In this document: positions 23,346-31,737 of the stretch, piece by piece
How positions within the stretch are numbered: position 1 is the first letter of the stretch
Layout: each line of letters starts with the position of its first letter
Translations under genes and position numbers: made by a program
The notes under the pieces: model-generated
The model's input: only the letters and a program-made list of their open reading frames with translations
Databases searched by the model: none
What the model was told of the DNA's origin: nothing
NCBI GenBank assembly: GCA_027365835.1
Contig: DAHXLU010000063.1
Span: 1 to 52,184 of the forward strand
Reading direction: 5' to 3'
Source of the DNA: JAJZMA01 sp021850405
GTDB taxonomy: Bacteria > Chloroflexota > Dormibacteria > Aeolococcales > Aeolococcaceae
DNA length: 52,184 nt

Positions 23346-24366
23346 GGAGCCCAGCACTCAGCGTCAGTCGGTTTCTGCTTCAGAGACTGCCAGCAACGCT
23401 TCTTCTGGAGTGGATGTAATCAATTCACATAGCGCTCCTGCGGTCGTTGCGGAGGAGGTTGTTCTCCGATACCGGAACGGGAGGGGCCTTGGCCCAGCAA
23501 CACTTGTGGTCCAGCCTGGCTCAGTGCTGGCACTCATGGGTCCCAATGGCGCTGGCAAGACCACACTGCTTCGGCTCCTGGCTACCCGGGGCCGGCCCAG
23601 TCGGGGGAGGATTAAGTGGTGGGGGGATCCAGATCCCAGTCACGTCTGGAGACAGCTGGGAGTGAGCTTTGATGTGCCGGTGGAAGAGGAGAGGCTAACG
23701 GCTGCAGAAGCTGTCTATTTCTGGGCCTGCCAGTGGATAGGGGAGAGCCAGAGGGCGAGGAAAGCCACCAGTGCCATCCTGTCACAGTTTGGGCTTTCCG
23801 ATGTACAGCATGACCTTGCTGGGTCATTTTCGTTCGGCATGCGCCGGCGTCTGCTGCTGGCTGCAGCTCTGGTTCACTCTCCGGGGCTGGCGTTGCTGGA
23901 CGAGCCTTCTTCCGGGCTGGATCCAGAGGGTATGGTCAGCCTGCGGCGGCACATCCAGAAGAGGTGCGAGTGCGGCCAGACGACAATAATAGCCAGCAAT
24001 GATGCACCGTTTGTGGCTGGGGTGGCAACCGAGGTGGTCTTTCTCAACAAGGGGCTTGTATGTGGCAGCGGCACTCCTTCTGCCCTTCTTGAGGGTCTGG
24101 ACCTGACCACGGTGGCTGAGCTGACTACAGGCAGACCGGCAGTGGCAGAGGCGTGGGAGGGCCTGGCTGGTGTTGTGGCAGTGTCTGTTTCGGGAATGAG
24201 CAGTACGGTCTCCTATAAGGGATCCTCCACCCTGCCTTTGCTGGTCCAGCATGCACACGAGCAGTTTGGGGGAGTTGTGTCGCTTAGTGTGCGCGAGCCG
24301 GATCTCTCAGACTGTTTCCTGCAGCTTACTGGGCATAGCCTGAATGAGAAAGGAGCCCCTGCATGA
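23311..24366 (+). CDS. ABC transporter ATP-binding protein with altered signature and switch motifs
   Basis: About 351 aa; the start is uncertain (frame open from 23263; ATG 23311, GTG 23323 and 23332 are options, none with a clear ribosome site). The nucleotide-binding domain has Walker A GPNGAGKTT and Walker B LALLDEPSSGLDPEG. The signature reads FSFGM where LSGGM is usual, and the switch histidine is Asn (IIASND). A C-terminal region of about 90 residues follows, as in transporters such as CcmA/NatA-like exporters. The permease gene overlaps by ATGA. Substrate unknown. The motif changes may mean slow or regulated ATP turnover. Confidence 0.85.
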   Translation: MAMIVPPVLKAREPSTQRQSVSASETASNASSGVDVINSHSAPAVVAEEVVLRYRNGRGLGPATLVVQPGSVLALMGPNGAGKTTLLRLLATRGRPSRGRIKWWGDPDPSHVWRQLGVSFDVPVEEERLTAAEAVYFWACQWIGESQRARKATSAILSQFGLSDVQHDLAGSFSFGMRRRLLLAAALVHSPGLALLDEPSSGLDPEGMVSLRRHIQKRCECGQTTIIASNDAPFVAGVATEVVFLNKGLVCGSGTPSALLEGLDLTTVAELTTGRPAVAEAWEGLAGVVAVSVSGMSSTVSYKGSSTLPLLVQHAHEQFGGVVSLSVREPDLSDCFLQLTGHSLNEKGAPA

Positions 24367-25085
24367 AGCTGCTGACCCCCCCAGGGCAACTCTGGCAACG
24401 TGAGCTGCTGGTTGTCCTCAGGAGCCCGCGTGTTTTCGCAATAAAGCTGGCCACACCTCTCCTGCTGGGGTTGCCGCTACTGGTGGCGCACGCTCCCGCC
24501 TTCTGGGTGGCTACATTGCTCACAACACTTGTAGCCATGACTGGGGGCGTCGGTGCGGCCATGGCTCTGGTTCGCGCCCGCGCAAGCGGCTACTTTGAGC
24601 GGCTTGCCGTGGTGCCGCGCTCATCTGCCAGGATCCTGTTTGAGTGGGTGGGGGCGGCAGTACTCGTGGACGTGATCCAGTTTGTTCCGCTCTGGCTTGC
24701 GATTGTAGTTATAGGCAACGGGACGGTGGCGGAACTTTTTGCCCTGCTTCTGGCAGTGGCGGCAGCGCTCATTTTTACCAACGTTCTCGGATCACTGCTA
24801 TCGCTGCTTGCGGGGGGGCCGGGCGATGTTCTCGTTACGACCGTTGTGGTCCTGGCGCCACTCCTGTATTTTGCCGGCCTTTTTACGGGTGCTCCTGCGA
24901 GCGGAATCGGGGCAGCCCTGGCGAAGGTGGATCCCTTCACCTATGCTGCTACTGGTTTTGTTAATTCCATTGCGCCCACCGGTGGGCCCACACCACTGGC
25001 GGTTGCAGTGGCTGCAGTGGCAACAGTGGCCACGGTTGGGGTCATCCTTGCTGCAGTGTCGCCCGGCATTCTGGGGCGAAGGTGA
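24363..25085 (+). CDS. ABC-2-like transporter permease
   Basis: 240 aa with about six hydrophobic helices. It begins with a short cytoplasmic segment (LWQRELLVVLRSPRVFAIKL) of the kind seen in ABC-2 and CcmB-like permeases. No signal peptide. It overlaps the ATPase gene by ATGA and the lipoprotein gene by GTGA, so the three are surely co-translated. Size and partner resemble a CcmAB haem-type exporter, but no cytochrome c maturation gene or CxxCH protein is nearby, so I do not assign a substrate. Confidence 0.82.
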   Translation: MKLLTPPGQLWQRELLVVLRSPRVFAIKLATPLLLGLPLLVAHAPAFWVATLLTTLVAMTGGVGAAMALVRARASGYFERLAVVPRSSARILFEWVGAAVLVDVIQFVPLWLAIVVIGNGTVAELFALLLAVAAALIFTNVLGSLLSLLAGGPGDVLVTTVVVLAPLLYFAGLFTGAPASGIGAALAKVDPFTYAATGFVNSIAPTGGPTPLAVAVAAVATVATVGVILAAVSPGILGRR

Positions 25086-25876
25086 ACTTTGCAGGGGTGT
25101 TGCTGATTCGTCGACTGATGCTTGCTGTCCCTGTGCTTGTATGTCTGTTGCTGGCCGGGTGTGCATCATCTGGCCCACCAAAAGTAGCACTGTCCAGCCT
25201 CCATCCTGTGCCTGCTCCGGACGGAACTGGGGGGTTGGCAGCTACTCGCCTGTACACGTCTCCGGACGGGGGAATCTACGTAAATCCAGACAGCGCCACC
25301 ATCGATGGTGTTGTTTACGGAAATGGCTCTGACATTGGCAAATACGCTGACGTTCCGGCCTTTGCTGCCCTATCCCGCTACGGCAGGTACACATTCGTTG
25401 CCCTCAGGGTAAGAAACCTCGGAGCCGGTGTATCCTCTCCCGAGTTTAGCGATATGCAGATTGCCGTGGAACTGGCACCGCCGGCAGCCCAGGGAGGCCC
25501 TTACGCATCCCTTTATGCGCCAATTTTCCCGCTCGCTCTCCTCGCAAGCGTTCCAGTCCAGGGATCCTGTGGGGTGGATATAAATCCCGGGCAAACTGTG
25601 GAGGTGGTTATTGTGTATCCTCCCACTCGCCCGGCCAGCACAATTGTCTGGGGGGAATACCAGGGCTTTGTCCTTACGTTGCCAGTCAGGGACCACACCA
25701 GCGGCTGGCCCTCTTCCCTGTACGTTGGCAAGTGCCCTCCTGCGTTTCCATCTACGGGACAACCCCCTCCGACCGGGCAGCCCGTGCCGTCGGCGAGCCC
25801 GCGCGCTACGCCAACTCCTGCCCATTTGCCTGGCACTTCAGCGAGTGGCGGCAACCCGCAGGGGCGACAGGGATGA
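25082..25876 (+). CDS. Lipoprotein of the ABC operon
   Basis: 264 aa from GTG 25082, which overlaps the permease stop. A signal peptide ends in a good lipobox, LLAGC. The mature part (about 30-225) is a single domain with several beta-like stretches and two Cys residues (GSCGVD, VGKCPP) that could form a disulfide. The last 40 residues are Pro/Ser/Thr-rich. It does not look like a classical solute-binding protein. It should face outside the membrane. The next gene overlaps its stop (ATGA). Confidence 0.8.
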   Translation: MNFAGVLLIRRLMLAVPVLVCLLLAGCASSGPPKVALSSLHPVPAPDGTGGLAATRLYTSPDGGIYVNPDSATIDGVVYGNGSDIGKYADVPAFAALSRYGRYTFVALRVRNLGAGVSSPEFSDMQIAVELAPPAAQGGPYASLYAPIFPLALLASVPVQGSCGVDINPGQTVEVVIVYPPTRPASTIVWGEYQGFVLTLPVRDHTSGWPSSLYVGKCPPAFPSTGQPPPTGQPVPSASPRATPTPAHLPGTSASGGNPQGRQG

Positions 25877-26421
25877 CAACTGGAGATAAGGGATGGAGCA
25901 TAGGGCTACCTACCGCGGGAGAGACTGTTGTGCGCTACATGCTGCGCCCTGGGGCCAGGACCGGCGCTGCCTTTTCGGAAGGGCTGGGGCAGCTGCGTGC
26001 CGGCGGGCTAGCGCCGGTTGGCAGGTTCAGATCGCTTGGAAGCGGCAAGGGAGAGCCACTCACGGCGTCACACACCCTGACAGCCGCAGGTCTCGAATTT
26101 GAGTTTGAGGTGCTTGTCGGTGGTGGTGTCAGGGAGGCGGCATTCACTGCTCCAGGCTGGACCGAGTTGCAGCAGGCTCTGGACGAGGATAGCTGGTGGA
26201 ACCTCGTGGACCGGCTGGCGGCCGCTGTGGGGGCGCGGTTTGGGGCACTTGGAGACGGGGAGGCACTGGCTCCAGAGTTACCCTCAAGCGCGTCAGGATG
26301 GAACGTGCTCATGTGGCGTCACATGGGTATTCTTGTACCGCGGCTTCTCGAGCCGGATTTGCAGATGGCACAGCTGTACCGGATGCTCCCGCAGAGTCAC
26401 CTACAGCTTTTCCTCCGCTAG
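25873..26421 (+). CDS. Hypothetical protein, last gene of the ABC operon
   Basis: 182 aa from ATG 25873, which overlaps the lipoprotein stop; the frame is open further upstream but only through the lipoprotein gene. No signal or membrane helix. Trp-rich patches (DSWWNLVDRL, GWNVLMWRHMG) are the only notable features. No family recognised. The overlap argues that it is real and works with the transporter. Confidence 0.65.
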   Translation: MTTGDKGWSIGLPTAGETVVRYMLRPGARTGAAFSEGLGQLRAGGLAPVGRFRSLGSGKGEPLTASHTLTAAGLEFEFEVLVGGGVREAAFTAPGWTELQQALDEDSWWNLVDRLAAAVGARFGALGDGEALAPELPSSASGWNVLMWRHMGILVPRLLEPDLQMAQLYRMLPQSHLQLFLR

Positions 26422-26590
26422 GAGCACCGCTGAGGTTGTCGGCTCGCGCGTACCGGCCGGGCACTGCCGTCAGCGGGGGCATTGCCTGGCACGAGTGGGA
26501 GGCCATGCCCTGCTGCAGGGCGGACAACTGTGCAATGCCGTCAAATGGTAGGGTTAACGGGAAAATTCACCAGACCAGTGGAGCGGTTGG

Positions 26591-26965
26591 ATGCAGAAGG
26601 TTGTTGTAGTGGACGATGAACCCAGGATCCTGCGCATGCTCACGTCTTTCCTCAAGGTGGAAGGATATGAGGCGATAGGATCAGCTTCGGCAGAGGCAGC
26701 CCTTCCCCTGTGTGCTGCGCAGCTGCCGGACCTTGTGATGCTGGATATCCATCTTCCCGGCCTGGACGGCATAGAGGCGTGCCGGCTCCTGCGCACCATG
26801 CCAGATACCATGTTGCTGCCGGTCATAATTTTTAGCGGCCACGTCAGCAAGGCTGAAGAGGCCGCAGCCCGTGAACTTGGGGCAAGAATCGTGCGCAAGC
26901 CTTTTAATCTGGAAAAGCTGAAGAAGATCGTGGCAGAGGAACTGGGAAAATCCCCCGCAGTATAG
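26591..26965 (+). CDS. Single-domain response regulator (receiver only)
   Basis: 124 aa: a complete receiver domain with no output domain. Acidic pair VVDDEP (Asp8/Asp9), phospho-acceptor in VMLDIHLPGLDG (Asp54), switch Ser in IIFSGHVS and Lys in VRKPFNLEKL are all present. GGAGCGG lies just before ATG 26591. No histidine kinase is nearby, so it is an orphan. It may act by protein contact, as CheY or Spo0F do. Confidence 0.92.
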   Translation: MQKVVVVDDEPRILRMLTSFLKVEGYEAIGSASAEAALPLCAAQLPDLVMLDIHLPGLDGIEACRLLRTMPDTMLLPVIIFSGHVSKAEEAAARELGARIVRKPFNLEKLKKIVAEELGKSPAV

Positions 26966-27133
26966 TTGCCTCCAGCCACACAGGGCGTGCTGGCGTCCAG
27001 GAGGTCAGCCTGCCCAAACCCATGCTACTGGTTCAGGTTCGTGTGGCTCTGGCATGGTCGACCCAGGAGCCGTCGCTGCAGGGGACATGGTCTTCTGTAG
27101 CAACAGAACCAGCCCTTTCTTCATTGCGCCGCA

Positions 27134-27139
27134 TAGACT
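27134..27139 (+). promoter_or_regulatory. -10 box for a leaderless permease transcript
   Basis: TAGACT ends 8 nt before ATG 27148; no ribosome site between. Confidence 0.45.
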
Positions 27140-27147
27140 GAGCCTAG

Positions 27148-28404
27148 ATGACAGAGGAAACCAGATCCCGGGATTCCCATGATGGTGCCGCCGAAGATGC
27201 GGCGCGTACTAATGCAAAGCTGGACTATGAGCTAAAGCAGCTGGAGCTGTCGCTATTTCGCTGGGTTCGCATCGCGGCGGTGGTCGGTACCGTCCTGATC
27301 GTCTATCTGCTGCTAACGGTAATGCGAACATTGATAGCTGCCATCTTTCCGGCCGTGCTGGACGTAATATTTGGCGCTGTAATTGCTCTTGTACTAGGGC
27401 CCTGGGTCGACAGGATGGAGCGGCGCCTCCATCTTAACCGGAGCTTCGCCATTCTGCTTGCCCTGGGCATTATCCTTCTCTGTGGCGGCGCGGTGATCTA
27501 TCTGGTTTCGGCGCCGATTGTGGCTGAGGCCCACAATCTCGCACAGGAGTTGCCCCGGTTGCTTGGGCGGCTTGAGGGCGCTTTCAATTCAGTCCGGCGG
27601 CAGCTGCTCGGGCCGAAAAACAGCTTTGGCAGTATAAGTTTCTCAGGCACCCGCTTTGCTCCAGACATTGAGGGGATCCTGGTAACCGGGATTACTTCAA
27701 CTGTTGCCACCATTGTTGACGTCATTGTGGTTCTGGTCATAGCGTTCTGGCTCTTGCGTGATGGTGAGGAGCTCAGGGCTGGGCTGGTGCGCATGCTGCC
27801 AGCAAGATTCCGGGCTGATGTCAACTTCTCCCTTGATGCCACAAGCACGGTGGTGGGAAGTTTCATTCGGGCGCAACTCCTGCTCGCGCTGCTGCTTGGC
27901 ATCGTGGGTGGAGCCGGCTGTGCCCTGCTGGGAGTGCCATTCCCACTGGTGGTCGGGCTGGCAGTGGCCGTTTTCGAGTTGATCCCGCTGGCAGGGCCGT
28001 TTCTGGGTGGGGCTGTCGCAGTATTGCTCGCCCTGACCGTGACCCCGTTCCTTGCTGTCAAGGTGGTGATCCTGTTTCTTGCCATGCATGTGCTGGAGGG
28101 CTATTTCCTTTCCCCGCGTCTGCAGGCCCGGTTTGTCAGGATTCATCCCTTGCTGGCGTTTGTGGCCCTGATTGTAGGGATTGACCTGGATGGGTTTGTA
28201 GGAGCCCTGTTTGCGGTGCCCGTGGTCAGTTTGCTGGCGGTATTTGTGCGCGTTGCAATAGGGGACTGGAAGGAAAGTAGCCCAGGCACATTTGCCTCCA
28301 AAGGGGTCGATACTGATCTCGAGCGGCGCCGTCGAAAGCTCCTGAACGAGTTTCGGATACTCCAGCGTCGGGCTCTGCCAAAGGGTGCGAAGCGACCCCG
28401 CTAG
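27148..28404 (+). CDS. AI-2E family transporter (PerM/TqsA-like)
   Basis: 418 aa. A polar 35-residue N-terminus is followed by about eight hydrophobic helices in the order usual for this family: an N-terminal pair, a long extracytoplasmic amphipathic region (about 125-180), VVLVIAFWLLRDGEELR, and the C-terminal block FELIPLAGPFLGG...LHLP-like region with EGYFLSPRLQARFVRIHPLLAFVALIVG-type sequence. Family members export autoinducer-2, sodium ions or other small molecules; the substrate here is unknown. The C-terminal 45 residues are basic and cytoplasmic. Monocistronic and apparently leaderless. Confidence 0.9.
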   Translation: MTEETRSRDSHDGAAEDAARTNAKLDYELKQLELSLFRWVRIAAVVGTVLIVYLLLTVMRTLIAAIFPAVLDVIFGAVIALVLGPWVDRMERRLHLNRSFAILLALGIILLCGGAVIYLVSAPIVAEAHNLAQELPRLLGRLEGAFNSVRRQLLGPKNSFGSISFSGTRFAPDIEGILVTGITSTVATIVDVIVVLVIAFWLLRDGEELRAGLVRMLPARFRADVNFSLDATSTVVGSFIRAQLLLALLLGIVGGAGCALLGVPFPLVVGLAVAVFELIPLAGPFLGGAVAVLLALTVTPFLAVKVVILFLAMHVLEGYFLSPRLQARFVRIHPLLAFVALIVGIDLDGFVGALFAVPVVSLLAVFVRVAIGDWKESSPGTFASKGVDTDLERRRRKLLNEFRILQRRALPKGAKRPR

Positions 28405-28438
28405 GGCCGGTCGCTCAGGATATATTGCCCGGTATAGG

Positions 28439-28467
28439 TATACATAATCTACCTGTAATGCTATAAT
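28439..28467 (+). promoter_or_regulatory. Promoter of the zinc-ribbon gene
   Basis: TATACA (28439-28444) and a consensus TATAAT (28462-28467) are 17 nt apart. The start codon is at 28506, leaving room for an ordinary leader with the GAGGGTG ribosome site. Confidence 0.6.
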
Positions 28468-28505
28468 GATGGCTGCTACCAAGAGTGTGAGCATGAGGGT
28501 GTCTG

Positions 28506-28700
28506 ATGCGTAAGTACAAGCCGATAGAGCTAAAGCTGAGTCCGGTGCCAGCTGAATTTTTGGCAGAGACTGCAGTGTGCCCTGTATGTGATCAGAACTA
28601 TGGGGTGGCGATTGGGCGGATGGGCCTGCGGCTTGTCTTCCAGTGTGCCAAGTGCAAGGTGAAGTTCCATCGCCTGGCCCGGGTGGAACAGTTCGCCTAA
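28506..28700 (+). CDS. Small zinc-ribbon protein
   Basis: 64 aa. CPVCDQNYG and CAKCKVKFH provide two C-x2-C knuckles (about residues 25-28 and 47-50), enough for one zinc. GAGGGTG precedes ATG 28506 and a strong consensus promoter lies upstream, so a small but well-expressed protein is likely. No partner gene overlaps it. Function unknown; such proteins often bind RNA or attach to larger complexes. Confidence 0.75.
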   Translation: MRKYKPIELKLSPVPAEFLAETAVCPVCDQNYGVAIGRMGLRLVFQCAKCKVKFHRLARVEQFA

Positions 28701-28760
28701 GCGTGATCGCCCGCTCTCCTGAGCGCGCCCACTTTCTGGCGGGTCACATTCCATGCACTG

Positions 28761-28766
28761 TAGTAT
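28761..28766 (+). promoter_or_regulatory. -10 box for the VIT1/CCC1 gene
   Basis: TAGTAT ends 6 nt before GTG 28773 (4 nt before GTG 28771, which is in another frame). Confidence 0.4.
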
Positions 28767-28772
28767 GAGAGT

Positions 28773-29597
28773 GTGGCTGCTCAAGATCCTCCTGGCGACT
28801 CCAGGGGCGCTGCAGGCGGGCGCAGGCAGGGCCGCATCTCCGGAAAAGGTGCTGCTGATGCTTCAATATCTGGTGAGCCATCCACGCCTGCTGGCCTGGG
28901 GGAGCCAACTCATCACCATCGCAGCGTGCAGGGCGGGGCGCTGCGGGCCGCAATCTTTGGGGTCAGTGATGGCCTGCTGACCAATGTATCCCTGATCCTT
29001 GGTGTCGCTGGCGCAAACGGCGCTGCTGGCGTTGTGCGGCTGGCAGGGATAGCGGGGTTGCTGGCGGGGGCATTTTCCATGGCTGCGGGTGAGTATGTCT
29101 CCATGTCTGCCCAGGCGGATATGCTGCGCGGGGAACTGGAAATTGAGCGCGCCGAGCTTGCCAGAAACCCAAGGGGGGAGACCCGTGAGCTGGCGCATGT
29201 GTACATGCGCAGAGGGTTGTCTGCGCGCGATTCACTGCATGTGGCAAGGCTACTGATGAAGGATCCTGAAGTAGCGCTTGAGGTGCATGCCAGGGAGGAG
29301 ATGGGGGTGGATCCGGGGGATACGGGTCGTCCGCTGGCCGCTGCTGTCTCTTCCTTCGTGAGTTTTGCTGTTGGGGCCGCAATTCCCCTCATTCCATGGC
29401 TCTTTCTCAGCGGTCTGCCTGCAGTAGTCGTGGCCCTTGCTGCAGCGCTCGCGGCTGCCCTTGCAATTGGCTGGTCGGTGGGGCTGCTTACCGGTCATTC
29501 CAGGCTCGGTTCTGCACTGCGCCAGGCGGGCATTGCAGCGGTAGCAGCGCTGGTAACCTATCTGGTTGGCCGCATCATAGGAGTGAATATCGTATGA
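28773..29597 (+). CDS. VIT1/CCC1 family metal transporter
   Basis: 274 aa. Family blocks are clear: LRAAIFGVSDGLLTNVSLIL (about 57-76) and AGAFSMAAGEYVSMSAQ (about 98-114), then a cytoplasmic metal-binding helical segment rich in Glu (RGELEIERAELARNP...HAREEMGVD), and three more helices at the C-terminus. Relatives move ferrous iron or manganese across membranes. The GTG start at 28773 is chosen from the -10 box position; the first 50 residues are low-complexity, so a later start is possible. Transcribed alone, convergent with the HAD gene. Confidence 0.9.
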   Translation: MAAQDPPGDSRGAAGGRRQGRISGKGAADASISGEPSTPAGLGEPTHHHRSVQGGALRAAIFGVSDGLLTNVSLILGVAGANGAAGVVRLAGIAGLLAGAFSMAAGEYVSMSAQADMLRGELEIERAELARNPRGETRELAHVYMRRGLSARDSLHVARLLMKDPEVALEVHAREEMGVDPGDTGRPLAAAVSSFVSFAVGAAIPLIPWLFLSGLPAVVVALAAALAAALAIGWSVGLLTGHSRLGSALRQAGIAAVAALVTYLVGRIIGVNIV

Positions 29598-29665
29598 GGG
29601 GTGGCGCAGGGGCACATGCGCAGGGGCCAATGGGGGTGCAGGAGAATTGCCACTGGCTCAGGGGT

Positions 29666-30403
29666 TCAGGCAGCTCCTCTTCCATCTGTCCAGCGCGTTC
29701 CAAGGGAGGGGCTATGGAGATCATTGTTTATGAGTGCCTGCAGCACCTGCCTTGCTCCGGCAGGACCTGGGAGGCTGGTTGTGCAGGATGCAATCTGGCG
29801 CACGGGCTGATCGGCATCTCCTACAGCAAAGGAGATGCCACAGAGCCGCAGGAAGGGGATGTCGTTATAGCTGTCGCCCATTCCTACGGTGCGGGACGGG
29901 CTGACACCAATGGAGCGCAGGGCTGCCCTCAGTCCGGAGGCTTTCGAGACCCCAGCAGGATTGAACATTACCCAGCTTCTGTTGTTTTCCGGACGGTACC
30001 GGACTGGTCCACTGCCCAGTATGGCCTCCAGGCGCGCTGCATTCTGGCTGGTGGTGGAGATCATGCATGCCCCGATCCACAGTGGCTCAATTCCAGAGGA
30101 GGCAAGACGGCTTCGCATCTCCGTACGTACCGGAGGAGCAAGCAGAACAGCTTTCCCTGAGCTGGGAAAGTACATTGTTGCTCCATCTTCCGCCACCACT
30201 ACGTCAAAGAGGCTAATCCCGCTAAAGCAGAGGGGAGAGGGACCCTTGCCGTCAAAGCAGTCCTGGGTACGGCCAGAAACCAGGATCAGCCGGCGGCCTG
30301 ACGCCTTTACCTGCATGAGGCAGGCCGCTGTCTCGGTAGCTACGACACCTCCTTCTGCAATGGTCCCGTCATAGTCGGTCGCCAGGGCCGCAAACCTTTT
30401 CAC
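29666..30403 (-). CDS. HAD superfamily hydrolase (Cof-like)
   Basis: 245 aa. The nucleophile motif is TDYDGTIAEGG (Asp12 region), the motif II Ser/Thr is in LILVSGRT, and the C-terminal acidic motif is GMGDSYNDIPFL. The large cap between motifs II and III is of the Cof type (C2), which often acts on sugar phosphates or flavin phosphates. GTG 30403 is chosen because it overlaps the stop of the AAA gene (GTGA) and has an AGGGGGG ribosome site. The longer frame to 30484 lies wholly inside the upstream gene. Confidence 0.88.
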   Translation of the reverse strand: MKRFAALATDYDGTIAEGGVVATETAACLMQVKASGRRLILVSGRTQDCFDGKGPSPLCFSGISLFDVVVAEDGATMYFPSSGKAVLLAPPVRTEMRSRLASSGIEPLWIGACMISTTSQNAARLEAILGSGPVRYRPENNRSWVMFNPAGVSKASGLRAALRSIGVSPSRTVGMGDSYNDIPFLRLCGISFAVGDADQPVRQIASCTTSLPGPAGARQVLQALINNDLHSPSLGTRWTDGRGAA

Positions 30404-31224
30404 AGTGTTCCCCCCTGGAGGGCAAGCGGCAGCTGCGTTGCGGACTGGCTGCTGCTGGGAGGACTGGCGTCCAGTCCAGTGCATTCCAGTATGGCGCTGA
30501 GCAACCGTGCCAGTTTTCCGTCAAAGTCAGTGCTGTTGTCAAAGGAACGGTGGAACCTGGCACCTTTCCATACCTCAAACAGCCGTGCATCCGAGGCCCG
30601 TGCTTCGGCGGGAGATTCCCACCGAGCCACATTGGTCACGTCGCTATAGAACTCTTCGGCCCCGTCAGCAGTAGTGACCAGGTGCATGACTGCGTCATAG
30701 CTGCTCCTGATATCCGGGATGGTGGTGTTTTCGGTAGCAGCCAGTGCGTCGAAACAGTTGTGGTTGTGGAAGGCAAGGGCATCCAGTTCTGCCCGGTCAT
30801 ACAGGATGACCACTGGCTGGGTGTTCATCCGGGCTGCCATCATCTGGGCCCGCTTCCTCATCTTGCGGATATTGAAGAAGAGCTCCTCCTGGAATGCGCA
30901 GTTGTCGGTGCCGTCCGCTCGCACAATTTCCCCTATCTCTCCGGGGGCACTGATTCCCCCGTTGATAAGCAGGGTGAAGGATTCCGGGACAGTCAGTACT
31001 GGAATATGCCGAAGCCGCAGCATATGGGCAATGGCACCAAGCGAGGTGGTCTTTCCACTACATGCTCCCCCGGTGAGGACAATTTCATATGTGGTGGCCT
31101 GCCCTGGACCTGTCTCTCCGAGGGAGGCGCCTGCCACACTGCTGGCGCTGGTGTCGGGCGATGGGTTAGGTTGCCCCGGAAGGGGCCGGGATAGGCTCGA
31201 CGGGATCGTGGAGACTTTCATCAT
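30400..31224 (-). CDS. AAA/P-loop ATPase of NadR/Ttd14 type
   Basis: 274 aa. After a low-complexity N-terminus (about 50 residues) comes the fold start YEIVLTGGACSGKTT with a full Walker A, then VLTVPESFTLLINGG, which matches the 'P-E' block of this family. The Walker B-like strand is VVILYDRAELDA. Members include nucleoside or NMN kinases and TRP-channel-associated Ttd14. It is translationally coupled to the HAD phosphatase, giving a kinase-like plus phosphatase-like pair. The start is one of two adjacent ATGs (31224, 31221) directly downstream of a -10 box. Confidence 0.82.
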   Translation of the reverse strand: MMKVSTIPSSLSRPLPGQPNPSPDTSASSVAGASLGETGPGQATTYEIVLTGGACSGKTTSLGAIAHMLRLRHIPVLTVPESFTLLINGGISAPGEIGEIVRADGTDNCAFQEELFFNIRKMRKRAQMMAARMNTQPVVILYDRAELDALAFHNHNCFDALAATENTTIPDIRSSYDAVMHLVTTADGAEEFYSDVTNVARWESPAEARASDARLFEVWKGARFHRSFDNSTDFDGKLARLLSAILECTGLDASPPSSSQSATQLPLALQGGTL

Positions 31225-31229
31225 AGAGC

Positions 31230-31235
31230 AGTATC
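31230..31235 (-). promoter_or_regulatory. -10 box for the AAA/HAD pair
   Basis: On the minus strand GATACT ends 5 nt before ATG 31224 and 8 nt before ATG 31221, consistent with a leaderless transcript. Confidence 0.4.
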
Positions 31236-31737
31236 GCAGGATGGCTGGGACACCGAGCGGACGATGCCGCCACAACAATGGACCGGCCAGTGTGGTTGAT
31301 CAGCGATCATGTCCGCTGTGAGCAGGGATGGTATTTCCGTGCTTCTGGGGTAAGGTGGCTGGATGGCCCGTCACGAGAATGCAGCACTATGAGGGCGGGC
31401 ATCGTGGTGAAGCGTAGAGGTGTGGCGGAGGCTGCATACTGTTTGACGATTACCTGTTGCTGCGCGATATACGTGCCTCCAGGGCCCGTCGCCAGTCCCC
31501 TTATTGTCGGTAGAAGTCGTGTTCTTGTTGCCCAGCAACAGATGTGCATTATGCGAGACTGGCACATTGGGGGTGGCAGGCTGCATTGCACTGGTGACGG
31601 TTCGTTCAATATAATGGCAAAAAATTAGCTGATGCACTCAACACCCTCGGGACTGTGGTCGGGGACATCGGGCTGGTTGTGAATTTTTGCCGGGAGAATC
31701 CGTGTACTTGTTTTCGTCGTTTCCACTATTGAAGTGG
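31236..31737. other. Intergenic region between divergent genes
   Basis: No gene recognised. It holds the promoter of the minus-strand AAA gene at its left edge and a strong promoter for the surface-protein gene near 31586-31615. Short open frames of about 100 codons here have no family features. Confidence 0.4.
31586..31615 (+). promoter_or_regulatory. Promoter of the surface-protein gene
   Basis: TTGCAC (31586-31591) and consensus TATAAT (31610-31615) are 18 nt apart. The leader before ATG 31738 would be about 115 nt. The leader is AT-rich at first (CAAAAAATTAG). Confidence 0.55.

Noticed and set aside
22872..25085. CcmAB cytochrome c maturation exporter
   Set aside because: Gene sizes fit loosely, but there is no CcmC/E/F and no CxxCH protein in the window; substrate left open.
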